From contig NZ_VHJK01000002.1 of assembly GCF_007004095.1 (NCBI RefSeq), forward strand, positions 186,001 through 250,000: a stretch of 64,000 nucleotides of DNA, read 5' to 3'. A program made the position numbers and the translations under genes. Positions 34,014 through 41,970 of this stretch are shown here, piece by piece. The notes under the pieces are model-generated. The model was given only the letters and a program-made list of their open reading frames with translations, made no database searches and was not told the DNA's origin. Source of the stretch: Erythrobacter insulae. GTDB taxonomy: Bacteria > Pseudomonadota > Alphaproteobacteria > Sphingomonadales > Sphingomonadaceae. The number at the start of each line of letters is the position of its first letter. Positions within the stretch are counted from its first letter, which is position 1.

Positions 34014-36373
34014 GGTAGGTGGATAATCGCGGTGGTGCCCACGCCTTCTTGACTGGATATCTCCAGCAAGCCGCCATGGGCCGCGATAAGTTGCCGGGCG
34101 AGCGGGATGCCCAATCCGGTGCGTTTTTCGGTATCGCTGTCCTCGGCCGAGCGACCGCCATCCAATGCCCGCTCAAGCTCGTCCGCGTTCATTCCTGCAC
34201 CGTTGTCGGATATGACAAAGCTGGTGCCCCATTCGCTTGCGGGATCGGATTTCAGGATTTCGATTGTAATGTGACCATCCGCCGGTGTTCCGTTGATCGC
34301 GTTATCTATCAAATTGCCGACCGCCCGGCTCATCTGGCGCGGATCAAGATCGACCATCCGCCCGCGCTTGCCTTTCAGGTCAAGGCCAAGCTGCGCCTTG
34401 ATAATCGCCGTCTCGCGCTCTCGCACCAGTTTGGTCAAGAACCCGAGCAGATCGGTCTGCTCCTTCGTAATCGGCAGCAGCCCCGCTTCACTTTGCGAAA
34501 GATCGAGCACATTTTCGACCTGCTCGGTCAAGCGGGCAGCGGCAGTCAGAATCGAATCGATATATTCACCAGCCCCCTCGTTAAGCTCACCCGCGGCACC
34601 GCTTTTCAGCAGTTCGGCATATCCGCCAATGGTCGTAAGCGGCGTGCGGAATTCATACGACATATTGGCAAGGAAGCGCGCTTTCACGGCATCCGCTTCT
34701 TCCAATGCGACCGCACGTTCGCGCAGAGCCCGCTCTGCTTTTTGAGAGTCGGTTATGTCGAGCACTGTCAGCAACCCGTTCCCATCGGGTAACGGCACGC
34801 CCGCAAATCGCAGCGAACGACCATCGGACAGCTGAACCCGGCCCTCCTTCTCCTTGCGATCCAGAGTAGCGGCGCGGACCACAGCACCAATCTGTTTGGC
34901 GTCGCCGGGACGCGTCAAATTCTTGCCAATCGCTTCGAGCAACGCATCGGCGGACGGATGCGTATCGAGAAATTCGCCAGAAAGCCCCCAAGTGCCTGCA
35001 AAGCTCCGGTTCCATAGCTGCACCGAGCCATCTGGCGCAAAAATCGCCAGCGCTTCAAATAGACTGTCGAGTGTGGCGGTGCGGGTGCGCAGCAAAGTGT
35101 CACGCGTGGCCGACAGCGCGAGGCTTTCGGTTCGGTCTTCTGCCACCAGAACAATACCGCCATCGGGCATTGGCTGCGCGACGATCCGAAGATGCGTGCC
35201 ACCGGGCAGCGGCCACGCCTCTTCCTGCATATCGGGAGAATCGAACCATGCCGCATGTTCACGGCGCCACTCCGGAAAATCGCGGACTTCCGGGGTCAAA
35301 CCTTTTTCACGCGCTTCGGACAGGAACCGTTCAAACGGGGTATTGTTGCGCACCGCGCCATCGGGCAGCTCGAACAGCCTGCGGAAAGGACGGTTGGCGA
35401 AGGTCAGCTGTTCGCTATCGTCAAACTGCGCAACGCCAACGGAAAGTTGATCGAGCATTTCGCGCTGCGCTTCGCGGAACGCACGAAATTCGCGCAGCAC
35501 TTGCTGCTGTTCTTCGATATCGATCGCGTATCCGGTCACGCCTTCTTTGCCGAGCGGCTGATTGCTGACGCGCAATGTGCGGCGCGCGCCATGTAGCGTC
35601 GCGGTCATCGTGCGTTCTGCGGCCGCCTCGCCTTCGAAAACTGCTAGCGCCTGCTGCGCCGGGCTTGCGCCAGCTTCGGCTTCAAGCAGTTCGATCTGCT
35701 CGGCGATCACGGCGGCAGCATCCTCTGCCCCGACCGCGTCGACATAGGCCTGATTGACAAGTTGCAGGCGCATATTGCGGCCCCGGAACCACATCGGCAC
35801 AGGCGCAGCCTCGATCAATCCGACCAGCGCGGCAAAATCGCCCTCGGCCTGAGCCGCCGCCTGCCGTAGCCGCGAAAGTTCATCTTCGCTTTCGCTAAAG
35901 TCAAACACCCATACCAAAGCCGCACCGCCAGGGGATACCTGCGGATCAGCGAGCGCACCCTGCAAAGCCAGACTGCGCCCCGAACCGGGCGGCGTGATCG
36001 CCATTTGAAAAGGCGCTGCGCTTTTCTGTGTGAGCCGAATTTTTTCCGTCAGGCTGTTTACCTGCTTTTCGGACAGGCCATGCTGACCTGCATCGTCATC
36101 GTCCGCGGCAAGCTCGCTCAGATAATTGGGCATCGCATCCAGCCCTAGCCAGCGGGCAAGTCGGTCTGGCGCTTCGATCCGGCCATCCACCCGGACAAGC
36201 ATCGGGATTGCCGGTGCCTGATCGAGCATACGTTGCATCCGCTTTAGCGAAATCTGCAACGCTTTGGTGCGCTTTGTCTTTGCGCTGGCCCTGACAATCA
36301 TCACCGCCGCCGCCACTGTCCATGCAGCGAGCAGCAACCCGATAACAACAAGAGCGAGCGGCGAAAATTCCAT
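34010..36373 (-). CDS. divL: DivL-type PAS-domain histidine-kinase-like protein with Tyr at the phospho-acceptor site
   Basis: The 787-residue protein has an N-terminal membrane segment (residues 5-27), several PAS-like sensor domains (about 45-550), then a HisKA-like helix pair and a HATPase domain. The H-box reads FLANMSYEFRTPL, with Tyr 573 (codon TAT at 34655-34657) where kinases have His. The ATP-binding boxes are kept: NLIDNAING, DNGAGM and RTGLGIPLA. Caulobacter DivL has the same arrangement, a tyrosine in this position and multiple PAS domains, and controls CckA-CtrA signalling by binding DivK. DivL identity is inferred from this architecture. The gene begins the overlapping tsaE-amgK-murU-addB-addA chain. 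Confidence 0.82.
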   Translation of the reverse strand: MEFSPLALVVIGLLLAAWTVAAAVMIVRASAKTKRTKALQISLKRMQRMLDQAPAIPMLVRVDGRIEAPDRLARWLGLDAMPNYLSELAADDDDAGQHGLSEKQVNSLTEKIRLTQKSAAPFQMAITPPGSGRSLALQGALADPQVSPGGAALVWVFDFSESEDELSRLRQAAAQAEGDFAALVGLIEAAPVPMWFRGRNMRLQLVNQAYVDAVGAEDAAAVIAEQIELLEAEAGASPAQQALAVFEGEAAAERTMTATLHGARRTLRVSNQPLGKEGVTGYAIDIEEQQQVLREFRAFREAQREMLDQLSVGVAQFDDSEQLTFANRPFRRLFELPDGAVRNNTPFERFLSEAREKGLTPEVRDFPEWRREHAAWFDSPDMQEEAWPLPGGTHLRIVAQPMPDGGIVLVAEDRTESLALSATRDTLLRTRTATLDSLFEALAIFAPDGSVQLWNRSFAGTWGLSGEFLDTHPSADALLEAIGKNLTRPGDAKQIGAVVRAATLDRKEKEGRVQLSDGRSLRFAGVPLPDGNGLLTVLDITDSQKAERALRERAVALEEADAVKARFLANMSYEFRTPLTTIGGYAELLKSGAAGELNEGAGEYIDSILTAAARLTEQVENVLDLSQSEAGLLPITKEQTDLLGFLTKLVRERETAIIKAQLGLDLKGKRGRMVDLDPRQMSRAVGNLIDNAINGTPADGHITIEILKSDPASEWGTSFVISDNGAGMNADELERALDGGRSAEDSDTEKRTGLGIPLARQLIAAHGGLLEISSQEGVGTTAIIHLP

Positions 36374-36422
36374 ATTGTCCAGCTATGCTCGCTGGCGCGG
36401 CGATGCAACTGTCTGGCAAAGG

Positions 36423-36457
36423 AAAAGCCCCCGCAAATACGATGATTTGCGAGGGCT
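36423..36457 (-). terminator. Rho-independent terminator of ahcY
   Basis: On the minus strand AGCCCTCGCAAAT and ATTTGCGGGGGCT pair over 13 positions with one G-T pair around CATCGT, and TTTTCCTTT follows. It lies 34 bases after the ahcY stop and before the divL start. Confidence 0.85.
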
Positions 36458-36490
36458 TCTGTAATCTTGTCGATAAACTGCGGTTCAGGC

Positions 36491-37909
36491 CTAGTAGCGG
36501 TAGTGATCCGGTTTGAACGGACCAGCTGCCGGAACACCGATATAATCGGCTTGCTTCTGGCTCAATTCGGTCAATTTCACGCCCAGCTTTTCGAGGTGCA
36601 GCGCGGCCACTTTCTCATCGAGATGCTTTGGCAGCACGTAAACGTCATTCTCATATTCATCCGACTTGGTGAACAATTCGATCTGAGCCAGCGTCTGGTT
36701 CGTGAAACTCGCGCTCATCACGAAACTCGGGTGGCCGGTAGCGCAACCGAGGTTCACAAGACGGCCTTTGGCAAGGATCAAGAGCGAATTGCCCTCTGGG
36801 AAGGTGACCATATCGGTGCCTTCCTTGATCTCTTTCCAGTCGTAATTGTCGAGCGCCGAGATCTGGATCTCGCTGTCGAAGTGACCGATATTGCAGACAA
36901 TCGCCATGTTTTTCATGTTCTTCATGTGCTCACCGGTGATCACGTCTTCGTTGCCGGTTGCGGTCACAAAGATATCGGCGCGCTTGGTCGCTTCATCCAT
37001 GGACACGACTTCAAAGCCATCCATCGCCGCCTGCAAAGCGCAGATCGGGTCAATTTCGGTTACCATAACGCGGGCACCGCCATCGCGCAGCGAAGCAGCC
37101 GAGCCTTTGCCGACATCACCATAGCCGGCGACACAAGCGACTTTACCCGCCAGCATAACGTCAGTGGCGCGGCGGATCGCATCGACCAGCGATTCCTTAC
37201 AACCATAAAGGTTGTCGAACTTCGATTTGGTCACAGAATCGTTCACGTTGATCGCCGGGAAAGGCAGCTTGCCCTGTTTGGCGATCTGATAAAGGCGCAT
37301 CACGCCGGTAGTGGTTTCTTCGGAGACGCCTTTGATGTTCTTGACCGTTTTGGTCAAATAGCCCGGTTTTGCCGCAACATAGGCTTTCAGAGCCTTTTGC
37401 ATTTCAATTTCTTCGGCGTTTTGCGGCGCAGGCATTTCTTCGCCTGCTTCCAATCGAGCGCCCCACAGCGCAAACATAGTCGCATCACCGCCATCATCCA
37501 GAATGATGTTCGTGGTCAGATCGGGGTTCTCTTCAGTCGACCAATCGAAGATGCGGCCAACATATTCCCAATAATCAGCAAGTGTCTCGCCCTTGATTGC
37601 AAACACCGGGATGCCTTGATCCGCAATCGCGGCCGCCGCGTGATCCTGTGTCGAGAAGATATTGCAGGTTGCCCAGCGCACTTCTGCACCAAGAGCAGTC
37701 AGCGTTTCGATCAGAACAGCGGTCTGGATTGTCATGTGCAGCGAACCGGTGATGCGCGCACCCTTAAGCGGCTGCGCAGCGCCGTATTCCTCACGCAAAG
37801 CCATCAGACCCGGCATTTCTGTTTCAGCGATAGCGATCTCGTCACGGCCATATTGTGCGAGCGAGATGTCTTTAATGATATATTCTTGCGTAGGTGCGGC
37901 GGTCGCCAT
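36491..37909 (-). CDS. ahcY: Adenosylhomocysteinase
   Basis: AhcY hydrolyses S-adenosylhomocysteine to adenosine and homocysteine, clearing the inhibitor of methyltransferases. The 472-residue protein has the substrate region [15 protein letters not shown], the NAD-binding loop [14 protein letters not shown], the [11 protein letters not shown] catalytic Lys segment, and the C-terminal KPDHYRY tail with the conserved Lys and Tyr. A perfect 20-base palindrome 66-85 bases upstream resembles SahR operators. It is likely a monocistronic unit ended by the terminator at 36423-36457. Confidence 0.97.
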   Translation of the reverse strand: MATAAPTQEYIIKDISLAQYGRDEIAIAETEMPGLMALREEYGAAQPLKGARITGSLHMTIQTAVLIETLTALGAEVRWATCNIFSTQDHAAAAIADQGIPVFAIKGETLADYWEYVGRIFDWSTEENPDLTTNIILDDGGDATMFALWGARLEAGEEMPAPQNAEEIEMQKALKAYVAAKPGYLTKTVKNIKGVSEETTTGVMRLYQIAKQGKLPFPAINVNDSVTKSKFDNLYGCKESLVDAIRRATDVMLAGKVACVAGYGDVGKGSAASLRDGGARVMVTEIDPICALQAAMDGFEVVSMDEATKRADIFVTATGNEDVITGEHMKNMKNMAIVCNIGHFDSEIQISALDNYDWKEIKEGTDMVTFPEGNSLLILAKGRLVNLGCATGHPSFVMSASFTNQTLAQIELFTKSDEYENDVYVLPKHLDEKVAALHLEKLGVKLTELSQKQADYIGVPAAGPFKPDHYRY

Positions 37910-37974
37910 GAACTGTCTCCAATGGGGGTAATCTTCGTTACCGCGCCCCTAGCGATATCATGGCCTTCACGCAA

Positions 37975-37994
37975 ATATAAAGTTTTCTTTATAT
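37975..37994. promoter_or_regulatory. Palindrome upstream of ahcY, candidate SahR operator
   Basis: ATATAAAG and CTTTATAT form a perfect inverted repeat around TTTT. The site lies 66 bases upstream of the ahcY ATG and 24 bases past the stop of the preceding gene. It resembles the AT-rich palindrome I recall for the ArsR-type regulator SahR, which represses SAH-recycling genes in several proteobacteria. No sahR gene is in the window, so this remains a match by pattern and target gene. Confidence 0.6.
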
Positions 37995-38018
37995 CTCTAT
38001 GTCCACACCGAAATCTGG

Positions 38019-38666
38019 TTAGCCTCGCAGCCAGATTGGTATTTTCACAGAACTGTTCTCGTCTGCTGATGCCCCGTCTGGCCTTTGCGGGATTCCTGAT
38101 CCGGTAACTTGCAATTCATACTGGAGCTTCGGCGCGGATGGTACAAATGCAGACCAGGTTGCCCCTTTGGCCGATGTGTCGGCGCGCGATACATTACTTT
38201 CGAGCAGCCAGGCCGCTAAGTCTGAGAGCCGTTGCCGATCCTGGCTACGCGCAAGTTCAAATGTCGCACGTTTCAACTCGGCGCAATCGAGGCGCGGGTG
38301 TCCATCGCCATACGAATTCGCGATCGTCACTCCGATCCGGTCCAGCGCGCGGCTTGTGCTATCCTCGCCGTGAACTGCGACAAGTTTGCGGCTCAAATGA
38401 TGGTGGGCTTCGGCAAGGTTCTGCGCATGGGTGCGCGCAAACATATCGTATTCTGCGCGGAAATCATGGGCGCCAGTCCGGCATCTCAGGGATGTTACCA
38501 TCAACATGATATTGAGGCCGCGGATATTCTCGGCATTGGCGGCGACTGGTCCGACATGGGCACCGTCCCGTGTTTGAGCATATTCGGGTGAATGCGCATA
38601 AGTGTCCGCTGGAAATGCCACTGCAAGTCCCGCCGCAATTACAGCGAGATTTTCAAAAATACGCAT
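38019..38666 (-). CDS. Secreted protein of unknown function upstream of ahcY
   Basis: The 215-residue product has a signal peptide with likely cleavage near FPADTYA (residue 24). The mature part has a helical region with GLNIMLMVTSLRCRTGAHDF, HAQNLAEAHHHLSRKL and a pair of cysteines (LRCR, RLDCAEL), then a Ser/Ala-rich end. I recall similar LRCR-containing exported proteins in sphingomonads, but no function is known to me. It is on the same strand as ahcY with the palindrome in between. No lipobox or catalytic motif is visible. Confidence 0.6.
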   Translation of the reverse strand: MRIFENLAVIAAGLAVAFPADTYAHSPEYAQTRDGAHVGPVAANAENIRGLNIMLMVTSLRCRTGAHDFRAEYDMFARTHAQNLAEAHHHLSRKLVAVHGEDSTSRALDRIGVTIANSYGDGHPRLDCAELKRATFELARSQDRQRLSDLAAWLLESNVSRADTSAKGATWSAFVPSAPKLQYELQVTGSGIPQRPDGASADENSSVKIPIWLRG

Positions 38667-38895
38667 ATCCGCTCTCCTTCGTCACAACAGCAAGCGACAC
38701 AGACGGTATGGCAAATCCGTTTATCCGATCTTCAACGCCCTCGGCAAAAGCCCCTTAACCAGACGATCTATTCGCCTAGGATTCGCTTAAGCATTGCTGC
38801 GCGCTGCCGAGCGCCTATATCGTGCGCAGAGGCGCTGGGCTTCCGGTTTCGGAACACTCTTACCCTGCGCCCGGCACACCCTAATGGAGGATGCG

Positions 38896-39375
38896 ATGAC
38901 AATTTCTGTAGGCGACAAAATTCCTGAAACGACACTGGTCAAGGCGACTGCTGAAGGCCCTCAGCAGGTTCAGACGAGCGAATATTTCGCTGGTAAAAAA
39001 GTGGCGCTTTTCTCTGTTCCGGGGGCATTCACCCCGACATGTTCAGCAAAGCATCTTCCCGGCTTCGTTGAAAAAGCCGCGGATCTCAAAGCCAAAGGCG
39101 TCGATGAAATCGTCGGCACCGCAGTGAACGATGCGTTCGTTATGGGCGCATGGAACAAAGCCGCAGGCAGCGATGACATCACAATGCTGGCAGATGGCAA
39201 TGCGGATTTTGCCGAAGCGGTTGGCCTTACTATGGACGGCAGCGGATTCGGCATGGGCAAACGCGGCCAGCGTTTCTCGATGATTATCAACGATGGCGTC
39301 GTCGAACAGCTCAACGTCGAAGAAGCGGGCGATTTTAAAGTGTCTAGCGCAGAGCACATGCTCGGCCAGCTTTAG
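38896..39375 (+). CDS. Peroxiredoxin, Prx5/PrxII type
   Basis: The 159-residue enzyme reduces hydrogen peroxide or organic peroxides. The peroxidatic Cys is C49 in VPGAFTPTCSAKHLPG, the motif specific to the Prx5 group, followed by AVNDAFVMGAW and the RFSMIINDG segment. No second resolving Cys is apparent, so it likely depends on glutathione or glutaredoxin. The ATG at 38896 has TGGAGGA five bases upstream; the in-frame extension to 38794 is rejected. The bidirectional terminator at 39410 follows. Confidence 0.93.
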   Translation: MTISVGDKIPETTLVKATAEGPQQVQTSEYFAGKKVALFSVPGAFTPTCSAKHLPGFVEKAADLKAKGVDEIVGTAVNDAFVMGAWNKAAGSDDITMLADGNADFAEAVGLTMDGSGFGMGKRGQRFSMIINDGVVEQLNVEEAGDFKVSSAEHMLGQL

Positions 39376-39409
39376 GTTCCGGCGGATTGCCAATACCAAC
39401 AGCCAATAC

Positions 39410-39441
39410 AAAAAGGGCGCCTCGATCGAGGCGCCCTTTTT
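39410..39441. terminator. Bidirectional terminator between peroxiredoxin and folE genes
   Basis: A perfect 32-base palindrome: AAAAAGGGCGCCTCGA followed by its reverse complement. It gives a GC-rich stem flanked by A- and T-runs, so it can serve both convergent genes. Confidence 0.92.
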
Positions 39442-39462
39442 CGTTTTGGACAGGTCTGATGA

Positions 39463-40086
39463 TTAAAAGCCCATCAGGCTCATGACCTCTTTGCGGCTAC
39501 GATGGTCTTCTAGGAAACAGCCCATCATCCGGCTGGTGAGCATCTCGACTTCGTGAACCTTCACGCCCCGCCCCGTCATACAGCCATGCTCGGCCTGAAT
39601 GACAACGGCAACACCGCGTGGTTCCAGATTGTCCCAGATGCACTCGGCCACTTCGGCAGTCAGCCGTTCCTGCACCTGAAGCCTGTTGGCGTAGCCATGC
39701 AGCACGCGCGCGAGCTTTGAAATGCCAGTAATCTTTTTGTCTGGCAGATATGCAATATGCGCTTTGCCCTTGATCGGGGCCATGTGGTGTTCGCAATGTG
39801 AATGGAACGGAATGTCTTTCAGCAAAACAATCTCGTCGTAACCGCCCACTTCCTCGAAAATGCGAGAGAGATGGATTGCAGGATCTTCCTGATTACCAGC
39901 GCAATATTCTAACCACGCTCTGCCAACGCGTTTGGGCGTGTCGATCAACCCTTCGCGTGTGGGGTCATCGCCGGCCCATTTGATCAGCGTACGGATCGCG
40001 TCCTGCACATCTTCGGGGACATCAGGTTTTTGCAAAGGATTCTCCGGGTCAAATTCATTGTGATCATGCACGTTCATATAGTTCAT
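39463..40086 (-). CDS. folE: GTP cyclohydrolase I
   Basis: FolE converts GTP to dihydroneopterin triphosphate, the first step of folate synthesis. The 207-residue protein has the RVGRAWLEY helix, the zinc-binding FHSHCEHHMAPI, the GISKLARVL segment and EHGCMTGRG with the second zinc Cys. The ATG at 40086 is chosen; a TTG at 40107 is in frame but unneeded, and a further ATG at 40077 is possible. The gene is convergent with the peroxiredoxin gene. Confidence 0.96.
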   Translation of the reverse strand: MNYMNVHDHNEFDPENPLQKPDVPEDVQDAIRTLIKWAGDDPTREGLIDTPKRVGRAWLEYCAGNQEDPAIHLSRIFEEVGGYDEIVLLKDIPFHSHCEHHMAPIKGKAHIAYLPDKKITGISKLARVLHGYANRLQVQERLTAEVAECIWDNLEPRGVAVVIQAEHGCMTGRGVKVHEVEMLTSRMMGCFLEDHRSRKEVMSLMGF

Positions 40087-40257
40087 GGCTAACGTCTTTC
40101 TTGGCAAGAGGCCGACCCGGTGTGCGGCCTTCCTTAAATTTCACATGATCCCACCGTTAAAAATCCCCATCGCTACAACACGTTCCCTGCAAAATTTGCA
40201 TCAAACCTTGCGCCGGCATTTGCAGCGCGGTCTGGCCGACCCTATTTCAATGTGACT

Positions 40258-40668
40258 ATGATAAGACGCTTTGCCGAATCCTTACGCTACTCTCCGGATG
40301 CCTTTGAACAGGCGGCGCAGGCAGCGGTTAACCAGCTGCCGGCCGAATTTCGCGAGAAATTGAGTAATGTCGCGCTTCGGATAGAGGAGTTTGCGACACC
40401 GGATCAGCTGGCAGCGGTGAATATACAGGATCGGTGGCATCTGACGGGACTGTATGAAGGCGTGCCGCTGACTGAGCAGTCATCCTGGGCAACCGGCACG
40501 CTGCCTCCTGTCATAAGCCTTTTCCGGCAGCCCCTATTGTTGGAGTTGCGGCAGACTGGCGTCGTGTTTGAAGAGTTGGTGCGCCACGTCGTAATTCACG
40601 AAGCGGGCCATCACTTCGGCTTTTCGGATGAGGACATGCACGCCTTGGAAGACAGCGTACCGGATTAA
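40258..40668 (+). CDS. Small zincin-type metallopeptidase family protein
   Basis: The 136-residue protein carries HEAGHHFGFSDEDM near the C-terminus, the HExxH zinc motif of a widespread small metallopeptidase family (COG3824-like) of unknown substrate. The N-terminal half is mixed alpha-beta. An in-frame GTG at 40252 is an alternative start. It stands alone, followed by the hairpin at 40700 that mainly serves the opposing tRNA. Confidence 0.85.
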   Translation: MIRRFAESLRYSPDAFEQAAQAAVNQLPAEFREKLSNVALRIEEFATPDQLAAVNIQDRWHLTGLYEGVPLTEQSSWATGTLPPVISLFRQPLLLELRQTGVVFEELVRHVVIHEAGHHFGFSDEDMHALEDSVPD

Positions 40669-40699
40669 TTCTCCCGGCATCCAATCCCCATGACGCAAG

Positions 40700-40733
40700 A
40701 AAAAAGCCCACCCCCCTGATGGGGATGGGCTTT
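40700..40733 (-). terminator. Rho-independent terminator of tRNA-Arg
   Basis: On the minus strand AAAGCCCATCCCC pairs with GGGGGTGGGCTTT around a short loop, and a run of six T follows. It begins three bases after the tRNA CCA end. On the plus strand it could also end the metallopeptidase transcript. Confidence 0.88.
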
Positions 40734-40735
40734 CT

Positions 40736-40812
40736 TGGTGCGCCAGGAAGGATTCGAACCTCCGGCCGCCTGATTCGTAGTCAGGTACTCTATCCAGCTG
40801 AGCTACTGGCGC
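40736..40812 (-). tRNA. tRNA-Arg (ACG)
   Basis: A full cloverleaf on the minus strand: acceptor arms GCGCCAG and CTGGCGC, a D arm, the anticodon loop with ACG in CTACGAA, and the TTCGAAT T-loop. The CCA end is encoded. The ACG anticodon implies editing to inosine by TadA. Confidence 0.97.
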
Positions 40813-40883
40813 ACGAGAGCTCGGTCACATAAGGGGGCTTGGTTGGCTTGGCAACCTCTGTTTGCTGCTTGCAGCGCAATTCT

Positions 40884-41294
40884 TTAGCTACCGGCGAACA
40901 AGCGCCCGGCCAGAACCTGATCCAGCGGCGGTTTATCCAGCTTTGCGATCTGCTGCGGCGTGTACCATTCTATTGCTCCGCCCTCCAAAGACGCAGGAAT
41001 TCCGGTCCACCGGACGATTCTGTAAAGGAGTATGACAATCGGTTTTTGCCGTGCATCGCGGGCGTTATCGGCAAATCCAACAGGCTCGCAATCAACAGCA
41101 TCAATCACAACGCCAAGCTCTTCACGCAGTTCTCGCACGAGTGATTCAACCGGGATTTCAGTGGGTTCAACCTTACCACCGGGAAATTCCCAAAGCCCTC
41201 CATGGTGCTTTCCAGCGGGCCTTTTATGCATCAGCCAAAGCCCATCCTCTCGCTCAAATGCTCCCGCCACCACGGGGATCCACGTAGATGTCAT
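40884..41294 (-). CDS. mutT: NUDIX (deoxy)nucleoside triphosphate pyrophosphohydrolase, MutT type
   Basis: The 136-residue protein has a complete Nudix box, G-x5-E-x7-REUxEExGU, starting at GGKVEPTE and ending REELGV. The HKRPAGKHHGGLWEFPGG segment is the MutT-like form. MutT-type enzymes hydrolyse 8-oxo-dGTP and prevent A:T to C:G changes. It lies upstream of tRNA-Arg on the same strand with 71 bases between and is divergent from the first Flp pilin gene. Confidence 0.88.
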   Translation of the reverse strand: MTSTWIPVVAGAFEREDGLWLMHKRPAGKHHGGLWEFPGGKVEPTEIPVESLVRELREELGVVIDAVDCEPVGFADNARDARQKPIVILLYRIVRWTGIPASLEGGAIEWYTPQQIAKLDKPPLDQVLAGRLFAGS

Positions 41295-41390
41295 GTCGGA
41301 TTTTTTTCCATTCTTGTGCGCGTCATCAACCTTTTCTTAAGCCCGATCCGCAATACCCCAAATCGTCAGGAACGTATTGACGGGTGAAGA

Positions 41391-41573
41391 ATGATTTTAT
41401 CGACATTTCTTAAACAGATCGGTTCGGATGAATCAGGAGCCACTGCGGTTGAATACGGCTTGATCGTGAGTCTGATCGTCATTGCAATGATCGGTGCTCT
41501 TCAGGGCGTAGCTCGGGAGACCTCTGATATGTGGAGTGATGTGCAGACCGCGCAAGAGGAAGCAAGTGGCTGA
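41391..41573 (+). CDS. Flp family type IVb pilin, divergent copy
   Basis: The 60-residue protein has a short leader ending at Gly, the Flp cleavage/recognition segment GATAVEYGLIVSLIVIAMIG, and an extended polar C-terminus. Flp pilins build tight-adherence pili processed by a TadV/CpaA peptidase. GGTGAAGA precedes the ATG. It is followed by a second pilin gene after 129 bases; no cpa or tad assembly gene is in the window. Confidence 0.9.
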   Translation: MILSTFLKQIGSDESGATAVEYGLIVSLIVIAMIGALQGVARETSDMWSDVQTAQEEASG

Positions 41574-41702
41574 CCAAATTAAGGCTTTTGAAAGGATCCG
41601 AATTAGGAAATTTTCAAGAGCTGCCCCTTAAAACCTCAAATGTCCGGATCGGCATTTCGATTTGAACAACGGGTAACGAAGACCATAACCAGGAGACTAC
41701 TA

Positions 41703-41867
41703 ATGACATTTTTCAACAAACTCGCACGTGACGAACAGGGCGCAACTGCAATTGAGTACGGCCTTATCGCTGCTCTTATCGCTGTTGCTGCAATCACTGC
41801 AATGCAGAGCCTCGGCTCGACCCTTTCGGATACTTTCTCTGAAGTACAGACCGAAATGGCTGCTTAA
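41703..41867 (+). CDS. Flp family type IVb pilin
   Basis: The 54-residue protein is a standard Flp pilin, with GATAIEYGLIAALIAVAAIT after a short positively charged leader, then a Ser/Thr-rich tail. The ATG at 41703 has AGGAG nine bases upstream, so the longer open frame from 41640 is rejected. It is probably the main pilin; the upstream copy shares the core but differs in the C-terminal half. A strong terminator follows. Confidence 0.92.
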   Translation: MTFFNKLARDEQGATAIEYGLIAALIAVAAITAMQSLGSTLSDTFSEVQTEMAA

Positions 41868-41889
41868 GTCTAACGACTTTTGACAAAAA

Positions 41890-41925
41890 GGAAGCGGCGG
41901 GGAATTTCCCCGCCGCTTTTCTTTT
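41890..41925 (+). terminator. Rho-independent terminator after the pilin genes
   Basis: AAGCGGCGGGGAA pairs perfectly with TTCCCCGCCGCTT around a single T, flanked by AAAAAGG and TTCTTTT. It serves the pilin gene and, on the other strand, the convergent M48 gene. Confidence 0.92.
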
Positions 41926-41970
41926 GTGCGCAGTTAATTTCGCGTGCGCCAGAATTTGAAAAGCCGCTCT

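Noticed and set aside
36467..38107. 546-codon plus-strand open frame opposite ahcY and the secreted-protein gene
   Set aside because: It spans a terminator and an intergenic palindrome, and its product has no recognisable fold. It is a shadow of ahcY codon usage.
38851..38880. GGAAC upstream of the peroxiredoxin gene, possible EcfG promoter
   Set aside because: The positions 16 and 17 bases downstream read CGGC and GGCA rather than CGTT.
41295..41702. Possible CtrA sites (TTAA-N7-TTAA) near the pilin genes
   Set aside because: TTAA half-sites occur, but no pair with the right spacing was found.
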